NCBI GenBank assembly: GCA_905250115.1
Contig: CAJNOI010000329.1
Coordinates: 1 to 64,000 of the forward strand
DNA: 64,000 nt
Source: Adineta steineri
Taxonomy: Eukaryota > Rotifera > Eurotatoria > Adinetida > Adinetidae
Direction: 5' to 3'
The notes beneath the pieces were generated by a model. That model was not told the DNA's origin. It worked only from the letters and a program-made list of their open reading frames with translations, and made no database searches. Numbering within the stretch: the stretch's first letter is position 1; each line of letters begins with the position of its first letter. The position numbers were made by a program, and so were the translations under genes. Of this stretch, positions 35,707 through 47,800 are shown one piece after another.

Positions 35707-36107
35707 CATCTTGATGATGGGTTGTGACTGTAGATGTGAGAATATCATGATCAACTGGCAATTACACTCGCATTCAATCATCCTCAAAATACAATAAGAA
35801 TTCGATTCAACTTCAATGAATCTCATCTGAAATGTTGTATTTTATAATTTCAAATAAAATTAATTCAAAATATTATTTCAACTCATTAATCAACTAACAC
35901 CTAAACTCTTATAAGTTAATAAGTAAAAATCCATTAAAATCGACTTTTTACTTCCTGTCTAATATATGCGTATTGATAGAAAAGTTCTCGCATAAATCTG
36001 TCGTGTATTTTATAAATATTCGAAAAACAATGTTAAGGAAAAAACTGATTGAAATAGAATAATGAATCAATATCAGAGAGACAACAAAAATTAGGAAAAA
36101 AAAGAAT
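35707..36107. repeat. Right copy of the direct repeat flanking the second F-box/LRR gene
   Basis: Begins CATCTTGATGATGGGTTGTG, matching the left copy's start, and resumes the match at about 35887-36107 after an insertion of roughly 110 bp. It lies about 350 bp past the gene's stop codon, while the left copy lies about 0.9 kb before its ATG. Confidence 0.6.
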
Positions 36108-37998
36108 GAAAATATACAGAAGAAAAGGAAGAGTTCCTGTACACATATTTCTTTATTAATATAAGATGCTCCCAGGTCAAAGCGTAAGCAAATTCTTTTC
36201 TTTATATGTTTACATGGTTAAATAGAGCTCGTCGAGCTGGTCACAAATATCACCTTTAAAACATTTTTTGGTCGCATTCTAGATGAAAGTTTTTAAAAAA
36301 TAGCCTATAAACATGATTTATTAATCATTTTTCTATAAAATTTCGAAATTTAGTTCATTTGTAACAGTATTAAGTGTCTGAAACTAATTTATTCAGATTC
36401 AGCATGGAAATGTGAGTAAAACTGTATAGATTTAAGAATATTTTATCGTTCATATCTTTCTTACTAGAACTGATTCAGTAGGCCAAATTTCACCATATAT
36501 CACTAATGAAACGTCATTCTGGCAAACCTATCTAGTCTTTTGTAGATTATATATCAACACTTACACCTACATCGATCCTCACTCGGACCCTAGTCTTTTT
36601 TATTTGTTTCTTCCCTTGCTCTTCTCTTTTTTGTCATTCGCTTCATTTTTGCTCGATTATATTGTGAAATACGATAGCGTCGTTAATTGTTTTCTCTCGT
36701 AGTTTATTATTTTTATGAAACTACACTTTCTAAATGCTTAAATACATCTTTCAAATAAACAGCACAATCAAAAAACAACAAAGACTATTATGTAGAACTA
36801 TTTACCACCTATATAGAACAATATAGCACTCGACTTTAACCATCGTGATGAGAGTAAAAACCTGTATAGTGAACCATATATATATATGAAATTTTTAAAA
36901 ATTGTTTCGTTTATAATTTTCTTCTAAGGCAGTACGAACACCTAATTGTTTCATACATGATTTTGAGCCACCCGGTATATCTTCCATAAACATTCTTTTT
37001 ATGAATATAATCAATTTTTCTAGTGCCTATTGAAATATTCCATTATACTTTTATTTTTTGTCATGCTTTTTTCTGCTTCATTACGAAACTTATTAAATGT
37101 ATTTTTTCTCTCGTATTGTTCTAATTACTTGTTAAAATAATTTTTTCTATATTTTTTCGTAGATTTTCTTCCCAGTGTTCTTATGTCTCTCTCTCTCTCT
37201 GTATTCTATTATTTATTCTATCTACGTTTTTCTAGAATATTTACTAATGCTCATTTAAATGTTTTTTTTCAAAAAACGAGAAGTTGAGAAAGATTTTTTT
37301 TCTTCAATGATATTGTGTCTTAATATTTTTCACTATAAAACTCTCGTATTGATAATAAGGTAAGTAGATATTATTACAAAGGATAATATATTTATATCAA
37401 GAAATCGAATGAATATTGATTTTTTTTGTATATTATCTGTCAGTTATATCTAACTTAAAGTAACTATTTGAATCTTGAGCTACAAACTCGACTTTGATAT
37501 ATCCACACATGACTTTTGTTGTGATTCAAAAGAGATTCTAAATAGTTTATGTTCTATTATACGTGCTAAACTTGAAATGTAATTTCTTCTCAAAGATTTT
37601 TCTCTCAGTCAGATCTATACATTTTCTTAGTAATTAGAAATATTCTCGAAAGTAAATGACGGATATTATTATAACAGAAGCATTCAAGCGAACTATTAAA
37701 ATAAAAATAAAATCTATTCGATGAAATAAAGCAATTTCCTTTCTAAATCATATAAATAAATACAACATATTCAGACATAATTCAATTCAATGATAATCAT
37801 CACATTGTGCATGACTTGGCATCCATTAGAAAAGGATATTTATCTCTATAAAAACTTTTTTCAATTAAATTTTTCAGTAAACTACAATGTAATCTAAAAT
37901 ATTCTTTGTGATGTTTGATAGTCGATTTCATTTTTATAAGTATCTTTTCTTACATCGACATTTTGTTTCGATTTTTAGATAATAGGCTTGTATTAAGA

Positions 37999-40900
37999 AT
38001 GGGAATCAGAAATTTTATTTCATGGTTTCGTGATTATATACATAATTACAATCTGTTTATACCAGACGAAGATCACTATGAGGATGACAATGATCAGCCA
38101 ATAGATCCAGCAATACGTGGCAAGCAACAGAAACATTCTACATGGCTCTACGTTTTCCTTGTCATTAGTAAGTGAATAAAATAGAAGCTTATATAGTATC
38201 ACCTGAATAATAGTGTAATGCTTTTTATTCGGTCATCTTTTTGTTTCTAGTTTCTCTTTACGTATTGTTCTTCATCGCATTGTTAAGTCCAATAAGTCGT
38301 ATCGTTACCATTTCAAATCTAACTCCATTGCTCTATGATCAACTTCATCATGAACATGATGGAACACACTCATATCCATGTTCAAGTATTACCATACCTT
38401 ATAGTACCTTCGTTACTAATATGGTCTCATTTCATCCTGTATGTTCGAGCGGTTTTGTTAGTAGAGAATGGATTGAAGCATTTTATCTACCAGTGGCAAA
38501 TGCATACTTGTTGAATGATTTTCGGACAACGGCATTTTCGCAGGTGAGTTGAAAACATATCTTCTATTTTTATTTAAAGAAAAAATATTAATGACAGCAA
38601 ATTATTACGATAAAATAAAGAGATATTTACAGTATTCATGTAGGTGGGTGTGGATGCAAATGCGATATAAATATGATATCATACCTATACCCACACCCTC
38701 AATCTATTGTTCTGTTTCTAGTTCGAATTGTTAGCTGCTCTTTGTTCAATCTCGGAAGATGCAGTTTCAAAAGCACTATTAGATATTCAAAATAGTCAGC
38801 TTGTTACAGTTAAACTTCTCGAAGAAGAAGATATTCAATTGCAAGTAAAAGCCATGGTTGAACTTGTTCAAGCAACAGCACATGCTCAAGTTACTTCATT
38901 GCTACAACTTGTCCAAATGATGTATCGTTCCAATACTCTCGTGTCTGCTTTTTGGACGAATGCAGTTGTTCAAATAAGCTCTTATGCAGCATCGATCTCT
39001 TCTACGTATCAAGTGAACCCAAACAATACTTATAGTCTCGGATCAAGCGCTTTAAGTTGCACTGAAACGAACATGGTAACTCCAGCTGTTTTCTATGCTC
39101 AACCGTTAGATACGGACGTAGTTGATCATGTATATTGGCCTATTTCCATTGGTGCCACTGGTTATTCACTTATTTCTGCAGACGTTGACGGATTCTTCGG
39201 AGGATGTTTTCCTCTGGATGCTGTTCTTGCGAGTACACTTGACTGTTTGTACAATGTTCAATGTCTAGAAATTTTATTCAATTATTTTCCAGCTCTTAAT
39301 CAAGTATAATATATTTAATTTGATAAATATTTAAGCAATTCTTTTCTTCTAGTCAAAAGTCAAATTGATTGATCTACCCCTATCTTCTAGTCGACGAAAT
39401 ATTTCTGTAAACGATCTTGTCTCTGATTTGTTTATTGAACAATGGTCAACTGAAATCAGCTACACAAACTACTTTAATCAATGTGCTCCTTTAGTGCGTA
39501 CATATTCTACCAATGTATCATCGATCCTGCCTATTTTAATCAGTTTTTATGGTGGTTTGACTGTTATTCTTCGGTTAATTGCACCTTTGTTGGTCAAGAT
39601 TATATGGAAAATTCGATATCGTTCAATAAAAATCGTTTTTAACTGTGGTATGTTTTGTTGATAATAAAAATAATGTTGATCTATAAAATGATACGTATTT
39701 TTAAAATTCTAGAGTATTATTTATTATCTATTCGTAACTTAACTCAGTGGATGAAACAGTTGAACATATTCAAATCAGCTGCGAATAGAACAGTGGATGA
39801 TATCAAACAACAGCGTATCAGCACATATTGTTTTCTCATTTTATTGGCAGGTACGTATCTTGATTTACATCCGGTGCGACCTACTTAGTGAAATGATGTT
39901 AGAATCAAGGACGAAACAATGATGATTTTGATTATGAGATCGACATTGTTTTATCCAGATTTTCCCTCTTTGCATTGATGTAGTATTATCAAGACCTAAG
40001 TATTTTTTCTTTATTCTAGGTTCAGTTCTTTGTCTTCTTCGATTTACTTCACTTACGAGTCAGACAGTTACAAACATTGAACAAAATCCATCATTAACTA
40101 ATTACAAACAATTACAAAGCCTATATCCAGATACACTTACATGCCCTTGTGCAAATACTACAATGCCTTATAAGACATTTGTTACATTATCTCCCATTTT
40201 TCATCAAGTATGCTCAAGTGATTTAATTAGCGCATCATGGATTTCACTACTAGCGAATAGCGCTTCAGCGGATGTAATCAGTGGCACATGGATTAGTAAA
40301 GCAGCTCAATACTTTGGATTACTGTCCACTATTTGTCAACAAGCTAAGTTGACAGCTGCTGATAATATTCATGATTTTTTCGCACGCACTTTTGTTACTT
40401 CCATTGTGCTTATCGAAACCGACTTCAACATTCAAGTAAATGCAACTGTCAAGCAACTGACCGAATCAGTTGTGATCAATTTTAACCTTTTCAATATTAT
40501 GACACGTCTTTTCATTCAGGCTGATCAGCCAATAATAGTATCACCGAATTCCCAAGTCGCACTTAATTATATAAATACTACAGCCGGTACTAATAATCCA
40601 CAAGCACTACAAGTATGTATATATTCAAAGAATTCTCACATTTCTTTTTCTCCTTTACTAATGTACTCGAAGAATTAAACAATGCCTTTCAATATACATA
40701 TATTCACAGCTAGAGTTAGGAAGATTCTTAGCAGAAATGTTTGAATTTCTTTTAGTCAATATAATTTAAATCAAGAATAAGTTTAAGACTATATCCAAAT
40801 CTTGTTTAATGGAATTTTAATTATTTTCTGTTTGTTTAGTTTAAATTTCGTTTCAATACTATTTCGGTTTCGAACAGCCCAATATGTCAATGTGCTGTTG

Positions 40901-42886
40901 ATCCCAAATGTCAAGGACCAATCACTTTCGCAATTGATCATATAACTAATATTATAGGATTACCTGGTTCTCGTCCAACATATGTCGCCACTAATTATGT
41001 GGCACCTGGATTGGTTAACGGATGTTATACTATTGATTTACTCCTTCTATCAACCCTTCAATGTTTCTATACAAATTCCGATTGTATGAACCAACTTTTC
41101 TATTATATAAACAAAACATATCCGGCGTCTGCAAACAATCCAAATTTATATGCACATGCATTAATCTATAACCAATCATCAACTCGATTTCCTCCAGATA
41201 CTTCAGTTTCATCGATAGTTGAAGAAATGATGATTGAACAATGGAATACAGCATTGTCATTTTCTGATTATTATGAAGCATGTGCACCAACTTATTGTAC
41301 TTATACTCAAATAAAACATACAACAAGTTTCACCGAATTATTAGTGACACTGATTTCTACGGTGGGTGGTCTTGTTATGGCATTACGACTAATTACATTC
41401 CAATTCGTCAAGATTGTTTTTAGTTTATTACGAACAAAAACGAATCAAGGTCAACAAGGTAATTAATAATAACATATAATATTGATCTTATCTTCAAATT
41501 ATAGTTCGTCGAAAATTACTTGATCGATTCAAGATGTTGTTGTCTAAACTGAAAACATTTTTATCTATAAAAGTGTTGAATTTAAATATATTTCCTGCAC
41601 GAATATTCGGAAGTAAGATCGATCGAATAACGATGAAACATCTTGGTCAATGGTCAACTCGTCTTTATCTTACTCTTTTAAGCATCATTTTTGTCATTTT
41701 AACTCTTTATACAATTATTCAACCACAAACATTGACCAAATCCTGTTCAACACCATCATTAAATTTTGATAAGAATCTAATGAATGATTATAGTGATGAA
41801 CTTGAATATCCATGTTCAGTGATTTCATCTCCATATGATGAATATGTTCAAATTCAACCAATATTTCATCAGGTAAGAACGATTTTCTTTCGTTTTGCTA
41901 TATTATTTTTTTTCTAATAGATTTGTTCAAGTGATTTGATTTCAAATGAATGGAGATTAAATATTACAGCAAATTTAATTTCTAATTTGTCTGCTTATAA
42001 TCAAAGAGATTATCGTCTATTTCTCTCGACTCATTTACAATTTTTAAATGGATTATGCCAACTCTCCATGCAAATAGTAAATCAATCTATTCAACAATCT
42101 TTATCTTCACTATTGATTACTAAACAATTATTATCAGAAGAGAATTTTAATTTACATATTAATTCAATGATCAATGAAACAAAATCCAATGCTCCTTCAA
42201 CATTCATTCGTCTACTTTCGCTACTTCGAGCTACAAATCATGGAAATGCAATTGTCTCATCGTATGGAACTAATTACCAATACAAAGCTTCTGTTTATAA
42301 TACATTTTCGACCACTTTATATACTCAAGCAATGATCTATGATGATAACTGTTCATGTCAATTGAATTCTACTTGTATTGTCGATGCTTCTTTTATCAAG
42401 ATAAATTCAACACAACCTATAACAGTTAAAGGTTTGAAAATGGGCTGTACACCGAGTGAATCATTGCTGGCATCAACTCTCGAATGTTTTTATGATCAAT
42501 CATGTATTAATCTTATTCAAACTATGGCAGGATACAATAAAAATATTACTCCGATTCCTCTCAACATAACTAATAGTCGATTTCTAATGAATATGACTGT
42601 GATAAATCTTATCAGCGATTTATTTATTGAAAAATGGTCAACAATAATGAATTATTCATCATATTTTAATCGATGTTCACCAATGATCTGTTCATATACA
42701 TATATACAACAACTAAATTCTTTCTATACACTAATTTATTTACTTGGTTTATATGGTGGTTTAACAATCATTCTTAAATGGATCTCTCCGAAAATTGTTT
42801 ATTTTATAAACAAAATTTATCAACGTCGAAAAAAAACAATTAGTTCGATTGAACCAATATCTACTATTGAAGGTGCAGCTATCTAA
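37999..42886 (+). CDS. Three-module Cys-rich multi-membrane-span protein, plus-strand copy
   Basis: Nine exons: 37999-38167, 38251-38543, 38722-39303, 39353-39647, 39713-39850, 40020-40612, 40840-41458, 41505-41872, 41921-42886; phases sum to 1340 residues. I do not recognise the family. Three tandem modules of roughly 420-480 residues each show: a cytoplasmic stretch, a TM, a TxxCPCxxxxxPYxxFVxxxxxFHQVCSS block, a helical region of about 150 residues, a C-x-C-x5-C motif, a GC...LLxSTLxCFYxxxC block, a F..(D/E)xxIExW......YxxxCxPxxCxY block, then a second TM (YGGLTVILRLIAPLLVKII) and a basic cytoplasmic tail. This predicts six TMs with three large extracellular loops. Module boundaries fall at phase-1 introns (39647/39713 and 41458/41505). 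Module 1 has lost several conserved Cys (ALSCTETNM and CAPLVRTYS). It may be a surface receptor or adhesion protein. Confidence 0.72.
38638..38703. repeat. TGTGGG-type fold-back element inside an intron
   Basis: Left arm TAGGTGGGTGTGGATGCA, right arm ATACCTATACCCACACCCTC. It lies in intron 2 (38544-38721) of the plus-strand three-module gene and explains part of that intron's 178-nt length. Confidence 0.6.
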
Positions 42887-42889
42887 ATA

Positions 42890-43114
42890 ATGGACGCAAA
42901 TAATATCAACAATACCACTGCGCCTTCACAATCGTATGTCTCTTTTTCTTCTGTAGTATATTGATACTTAATGTCTTGTCTTCATAGGGAAAATTTATTT
43001 TCGATATCATCAAATTATTGGATCATCGATTTAACAGTGTTTATACTTGTGACAATAGGCATTCTTATTTCATTTATTTATGTTCGTCAAGAAAGAAAGA
43101 ATCATTCTATATGA
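42890..43114 (+). CDS. 56-residue single-span membrane protein directly downstream
   Basis: Two exons, 42890-42933 and 42988-43114, joined by a 54-nt GT-AG intron (GTATGT...TTCATAG) in phase 2. The protein starts MDANNINNTTAPSQ with two N-x-T/S sites and has one hydrophobic span (IIDLTVFILVTIGILISFIY) followed by a basic tail (VRQERKNHS). The ATG is 3 nt after the TAA of the three-module gene, on the same strand. That spacing suggests a dicistronic or trans-spliced operon arrangement, or a downstream ORF on the same mRNA. Conservation of a correct splice phase across the intron supports it being real. No family is recognised; it could be a small partner of the large membrane protein. Confidence 0.5.
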
Positions 43115-43716
43115 ACAGGTACGATATCCTTAATGATTTTCATTATCGAGTAATACGAGTCACAGATATATGGGAGTATTTGCTCACTCTTCATTGAATT
43201 TAGTCTAACTAGTAAAATTTATTCTAGTATAAAACTTTTTCTATGTCTAAATGGACGAATACTTGAAATAATACGTTAACGAAAGTTGTATGTTAAATCG
43301 AAATATTTACTGAAAACTTTGATGAAATAGAAATGTATTCTTTGTTAGTTTCAGTTCTATTTCTTTTAGAATAAACAAAATCAATCGATCGAATAATTTC
43401 AAAAATATGAACATTTTATTCATTATATATTTTTTTTCAATTCTTTAGATGTATCACTAATACTTTATCCTTGTACAATTATCATTTTATTGCATTATTT
43501 AATCTTTAAATATTGTTTTCTTCTTCATGTAATTTGTTCTCAATAAATGCTTATTCACTATTTCAAACGTTATCCATTTTATATTTTGACATTTTCAAGG
43601 AAAAATACTAAAAATTATTATATTGACGGACTGATCTTATCTGTACTATATTGAATCATTGATTGATACTATTATTTAAGTGAGATATAATCTATCTTAT
43701 AGATTATTCACAAACT

Positions 43717-43770
43717 GCGGGTGTGAGTGTGGATTAAGAGAAGATAAATATATCCACACCCACACCCAAC
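43717..43770. repeat. TGTGGG-type fold-back element
   Basis: GCGGGTGTGAGTGTGGATTA opposite TATCCACACCCACACCCAA; loop about 14 nt. Confidence 0.6.
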
Positions 43771-44482
43771 TTTATATTAATTGATATACTTTATCAATTC
43801 CTGCAAAAAAAACACAACCTGTTATCATGATGACTAAATATCTCTAATACGTATAAAAATCATTCTTAGATATCTACTGGAAATTATTTGTATCTTTTTT
43901 CAATATTAATGTAACTAATAAAATTTGAAAAACTCTTTTGTTCATATTTAATTAGAAAAATATTTCGAAGGAAACAATTTGATGACGTTCATTGATCAAA
44001 AAACAACATAAAAGAACGTGATAAAATGAAATCCTGACAAAATTGATTATTTAGAAAATATATTTGACTGACGTCAATCATCTATTTATCATTGAAATTG
44101 ATATTTTATTTTGATTTTAATCACGTCCCAATATTAACACAATGTCTAACTAGAATTATTATTTTTTTATCACGTCTTTTGTCTAAAAAAAAGTTATTTT
44201 CAAATGAAATTCATTGTTAAATAGCTGAATTTATAATGATGTTTTCTTTTTAAAATAAAATCATGTGAAGAGTTATTAATTAAATCTAAACAGTAATAAT
44301 CAAAATTATCAATAAAGAATTGCCTCTCGAAATATATCATTGTTTTCTAGATGATATTTGTTGATCATGAGAAGAGAAAAAAGATATATATAAAGAATAA
44401 AGAAATAGTTTCATTTGTTTTTCTTGAACAAGAATATTAATTGTCTAGTTGATTACAATAATTTCACTTTTCTTTATCATTG

Positions 44483-44579
44483 ATGAATATAAAACAAAAA
44501 ATGTTGTCTTTTATGATGACGAAAAATAATTTTAACATTTTTCTCATGATTCTGCTAGTTATGATCAATCAAATATCAG
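44483..44579 (+). other. Possible orphan first exon (signal peptide)
   Basis: ATG at 44483 opens 32 codons ending in a strong hydrophobic run (NIFLMILLVMINQIS) and a donor AG|GTAATG at 44579/44580. It looks like the first exon of a secreted protein, but no second exon is visible before the opposite-strand gene. It could be a relic or chance. Confidence 0.25.
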
Positions 44580-44668
44580 GTAATGATTATTATTAATTTA
44601 TCAATCATCTTTTTTTATTGTATTTAACTTAAAATGCTGTGAATTAGACTTAAGACAGTTAATCGATC

Positions 44669-44726
44669 TCGAAGGTGGGTGGTGTGGGTATTCTGTTTTA
44701 TTCGTACTCACACCCACACCCTCAAG
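44669..44726. repeat. TGTGGG-type fold-back element
   Basis: CTCGAAGGTGGGTGGTGTGG and ACTCACACCCACACCCTCAA are inverted across a loop of about 18 nt. Confidence 0.6.
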
Positions 44727-44899
44727 TGAATTTTTCACTAGCAAAAGCAATATATACAGATATCACAATTTTAAGCGTGATAATTAAATAAAAATGAGAA
44801 TACTCTTAATTTCAAAAAACAAACAATCAAAGCTTTTAAGTTAATAAATGAACGACATGTTTTTGTTGAAATAGTACAAAGAAAATTTGATAAATATAA

Positions 44900-47800
44900 T
44901 CATTGCGTTGGTACGATACGAAATCGACGTTTGATCTTTTGAAATATTTTCACAAGATAAGGAACAACGAATCGAATTCCAAAAGACAAACCAGCAAATA
45001 CACTCAAAAATGTAGTTAACATTTCAAGTACATCGAATCGAGAACGGTATGTATAGGCACAATAATTTGGAGAACAACTTTCGTAAAAATTTTCATAAGA
45101 TACATTGCTTGTCCATGATTCGATAAACATTAGATATGCCATTGTCTCGATTGTATCATTGACACTGAACCGTGTCAACGAATCGTTTAATCGTTGTGAA
45201 GTAGGAGGAATTGCATCTAGTAAATTTCGTAGATTAATAATGCAAGTTTCAGAATAGAAACAAGATAATGATGAAAGCAATACTGTCTCCAATAAATTGC
45301 AGCCAAATACCATGCCATCAATGATCATCGTTCCTTTAGAATTAGATAAATTCACTGGCATTGTGCAAGTTTGTAAAGTAGCACAAGAACAACTTGTATT
45401 TTGGTCTGTATTGTTATGAATGATAGGTATAGTAACAAATGAAGTATTTCTTTCTTCGTCTACTCCAGCTCTGCTTAGATTCCAATTCGATAAAAACATT
45501 GATAATAGAGCATTTCCTTGCGTAGTCATACGAATAAGATCTAATGTTTGAGCAAAACTGATTGGTACTCTTTTTTGAAATTGATTTATGGTATCATTTA
45601 TTTCGTTCTTAAATCGTTCACGAGATTCTAATTGATTGATTAACATAGTCGAAGAGAGAAAAACATTAATACTGTTTTCAACACTTTTTTGTGCCAATGA
45701 ACAAAGTAATTGTAAAGAATCGATAAAGTAGAGCTTCCATACTTTAAAATCATTCCCATAAGGGATATCGTAATCAAGTAAATCCGACGTTCCTATACAG
45801 ATATATAACAGATTCGTCAAATATTTACAAATTTTTACAAAATATTTTTTATATATTCTACTTGAACTTCGATTTGTCAAAATAGTTCATTCTATGAAAA
45901 CGATATTTTACCTACTTTTTTGTGTTCTCTCTACTTATTATGTTAAATCTTGTACTACTCAATCAGAACGATTAAATAGAAAATAATAACTTGTACTATG
46001 CTGTAAATGAAGTTTTCTTTTCAATTCAATGTTCTATTCTATATCAATCGATAAATTCCTGATATTTTCTAATAGTTGATATGAAAATAATTCTTTTAAA
46101 TCATATTACCAGCTGTCAAAATTAAATCAATTGCATCTGTTGTGCATGCTTCATGAAATGCGTTGACTTGTAATTCATTGATAAAGTTATCATAAGGAAT
46201 TGATATATGTGTGCAGGGACAAGTAATATCATCTGAAGGATGATCTATGAAAAATTTATCATATTCCATAATCGAAGATAAGTAATATTGTTTATCGATA
46301 TTAAAATTAACAAGAGCTGTATAGAAGAGTAATATACTGAGAGAACTTATATAAAGAACTAAATAGACTCGAGTATATATTTGTTGTTGACGAATTAATA
46401 TCTCTTCTGTTATTTCAGTCTTAAATAAGTTGAGAGTTTTAATTGATTGATAAGTAGTAATTAAAAGATGCTTGAGATAAGCACTTATTGAAATGACTAG
46501 AAAAACAAAGACATATAACATCAAATAAGTATAAAACTGATATAAGAAAAAACAATTTTCATATATATAAATCTATTCTGATTGTTTATGTTGATTCGAT
46601 GATATATTTACCTCGTCGAGTATGACGTCTTTTCCACCAATCAATACAAGAGAAAATAAGTTTACCAAACAATGGTATAAGTATTCGAAAATTTTTGTTA
46701 AGACCACCACATATAGCAACAAGAAGAAGTAATGATGCTAGAATTCCGCGACGTTGTTTATCTGTGTATGTGCAAGATAGAGGTAAACATTCATTATAGA
46801 ATTGGTCAAAATGGGTGTTATTACTTATTATTGTTTCTAACAACATTTCATCAATCAAATTGAGCATTCTTTCATTCTCAAATCGAGTGAGTATTGATGC
46901 ATTGAGAGATTTTATATTTGGCGGTGGCTGAGACTTAATAACGATTGAATAAGTTTCTTTAATGTATTCTAGATATGTAATGTTATACCACCATCCAATC
47001 TTCGAATTTCGAAATCCAGTTAATGGTGTGCAACCGATATCTACCATTTTAAAAAAAGAAGGTATTGGAAATTTACCAAAATATGATGCATTTATATATA
47101 ATAGAGGTATAATAAAGCAGACGTTGTAGTTCACTGAACATTTACACATGTCATTAGAAGCAACGTTTGTCTCTGCAAAAACGGTATATATTTGATAATT
47201 AGTGAATTCGATAACAAGTTGATCATCAATGGTTAAAGCAATATCAAATTTAACGTTTCCTCCATTAAAAAACTGACTAGCAATAAGTGCAACATTAATC
47301 CAATCAAATGTACGTACAAAATTGTTGCGTGTTGTGGTAATAAATGAATCCATTATTGCTTGAGTTTTTTGACGAAAAATTGATGGAGCAATAACACGAT
47401 CATTTATGAATTTAGTATTATTGAATACACGTTGTGCGTCGTCAATATTAATCTTAGCCATAGAACAGAAAGCAGCTAAAAGTTGAAAATAAGAAGCACC
47501 CATTATCCGAAAGTCTCGGGTAGACCAACTGTCCAATGGCCATTCTGGTAAAAGTGTTGGATCGAATAATATCAAATAGTGTAACCATGCTGGTGAGATT
47601 AAGTCACTTGAACATACTTGATGTAAAGTAAATGTGACATTAAGAAACGCTTCATATGGAACAGATATGTTTGAACAAGGACATTGTAATGTAGTTGGAT
47701 GATCATTATATAATTGTTCATAGGTAGTAACAGATGGATCAGCAATTGTTACTAATTGATTTTGTTTAATGAGAAATACGTAGAATCCAACACCAATAGA

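Larger units (their letters stand above)
35353..37998. other. Intergenic, 2.6 kb
   Basis: Holds a fold-back (35507-35556), the right copy of the direct repeat (35707-36107) and a decayed arm around 36555-36592 (CACCTACATCGATCCTCACT). No gene recognised between 36108 and 37998. Confidence 0.45.
43115..44899. other. Intergenic between the two convergent three-module genes
   Basis: 1.8 kb, AT-rich. It contains fold-back elements at 43717-43770 and 44669-44726 and a possible orphan signal-peptide exon at 44483-44579. Nothing else recognised. Confidence 0.45.

Noticed and set aside
30952-36107. LTR retrotransposon interpretation of the flanking direct repeats
   Set aside because: No TG...CA ends, primer-binding site, polypurine tract or pol-like frames; the interior is an intron-bearing cellular gene.
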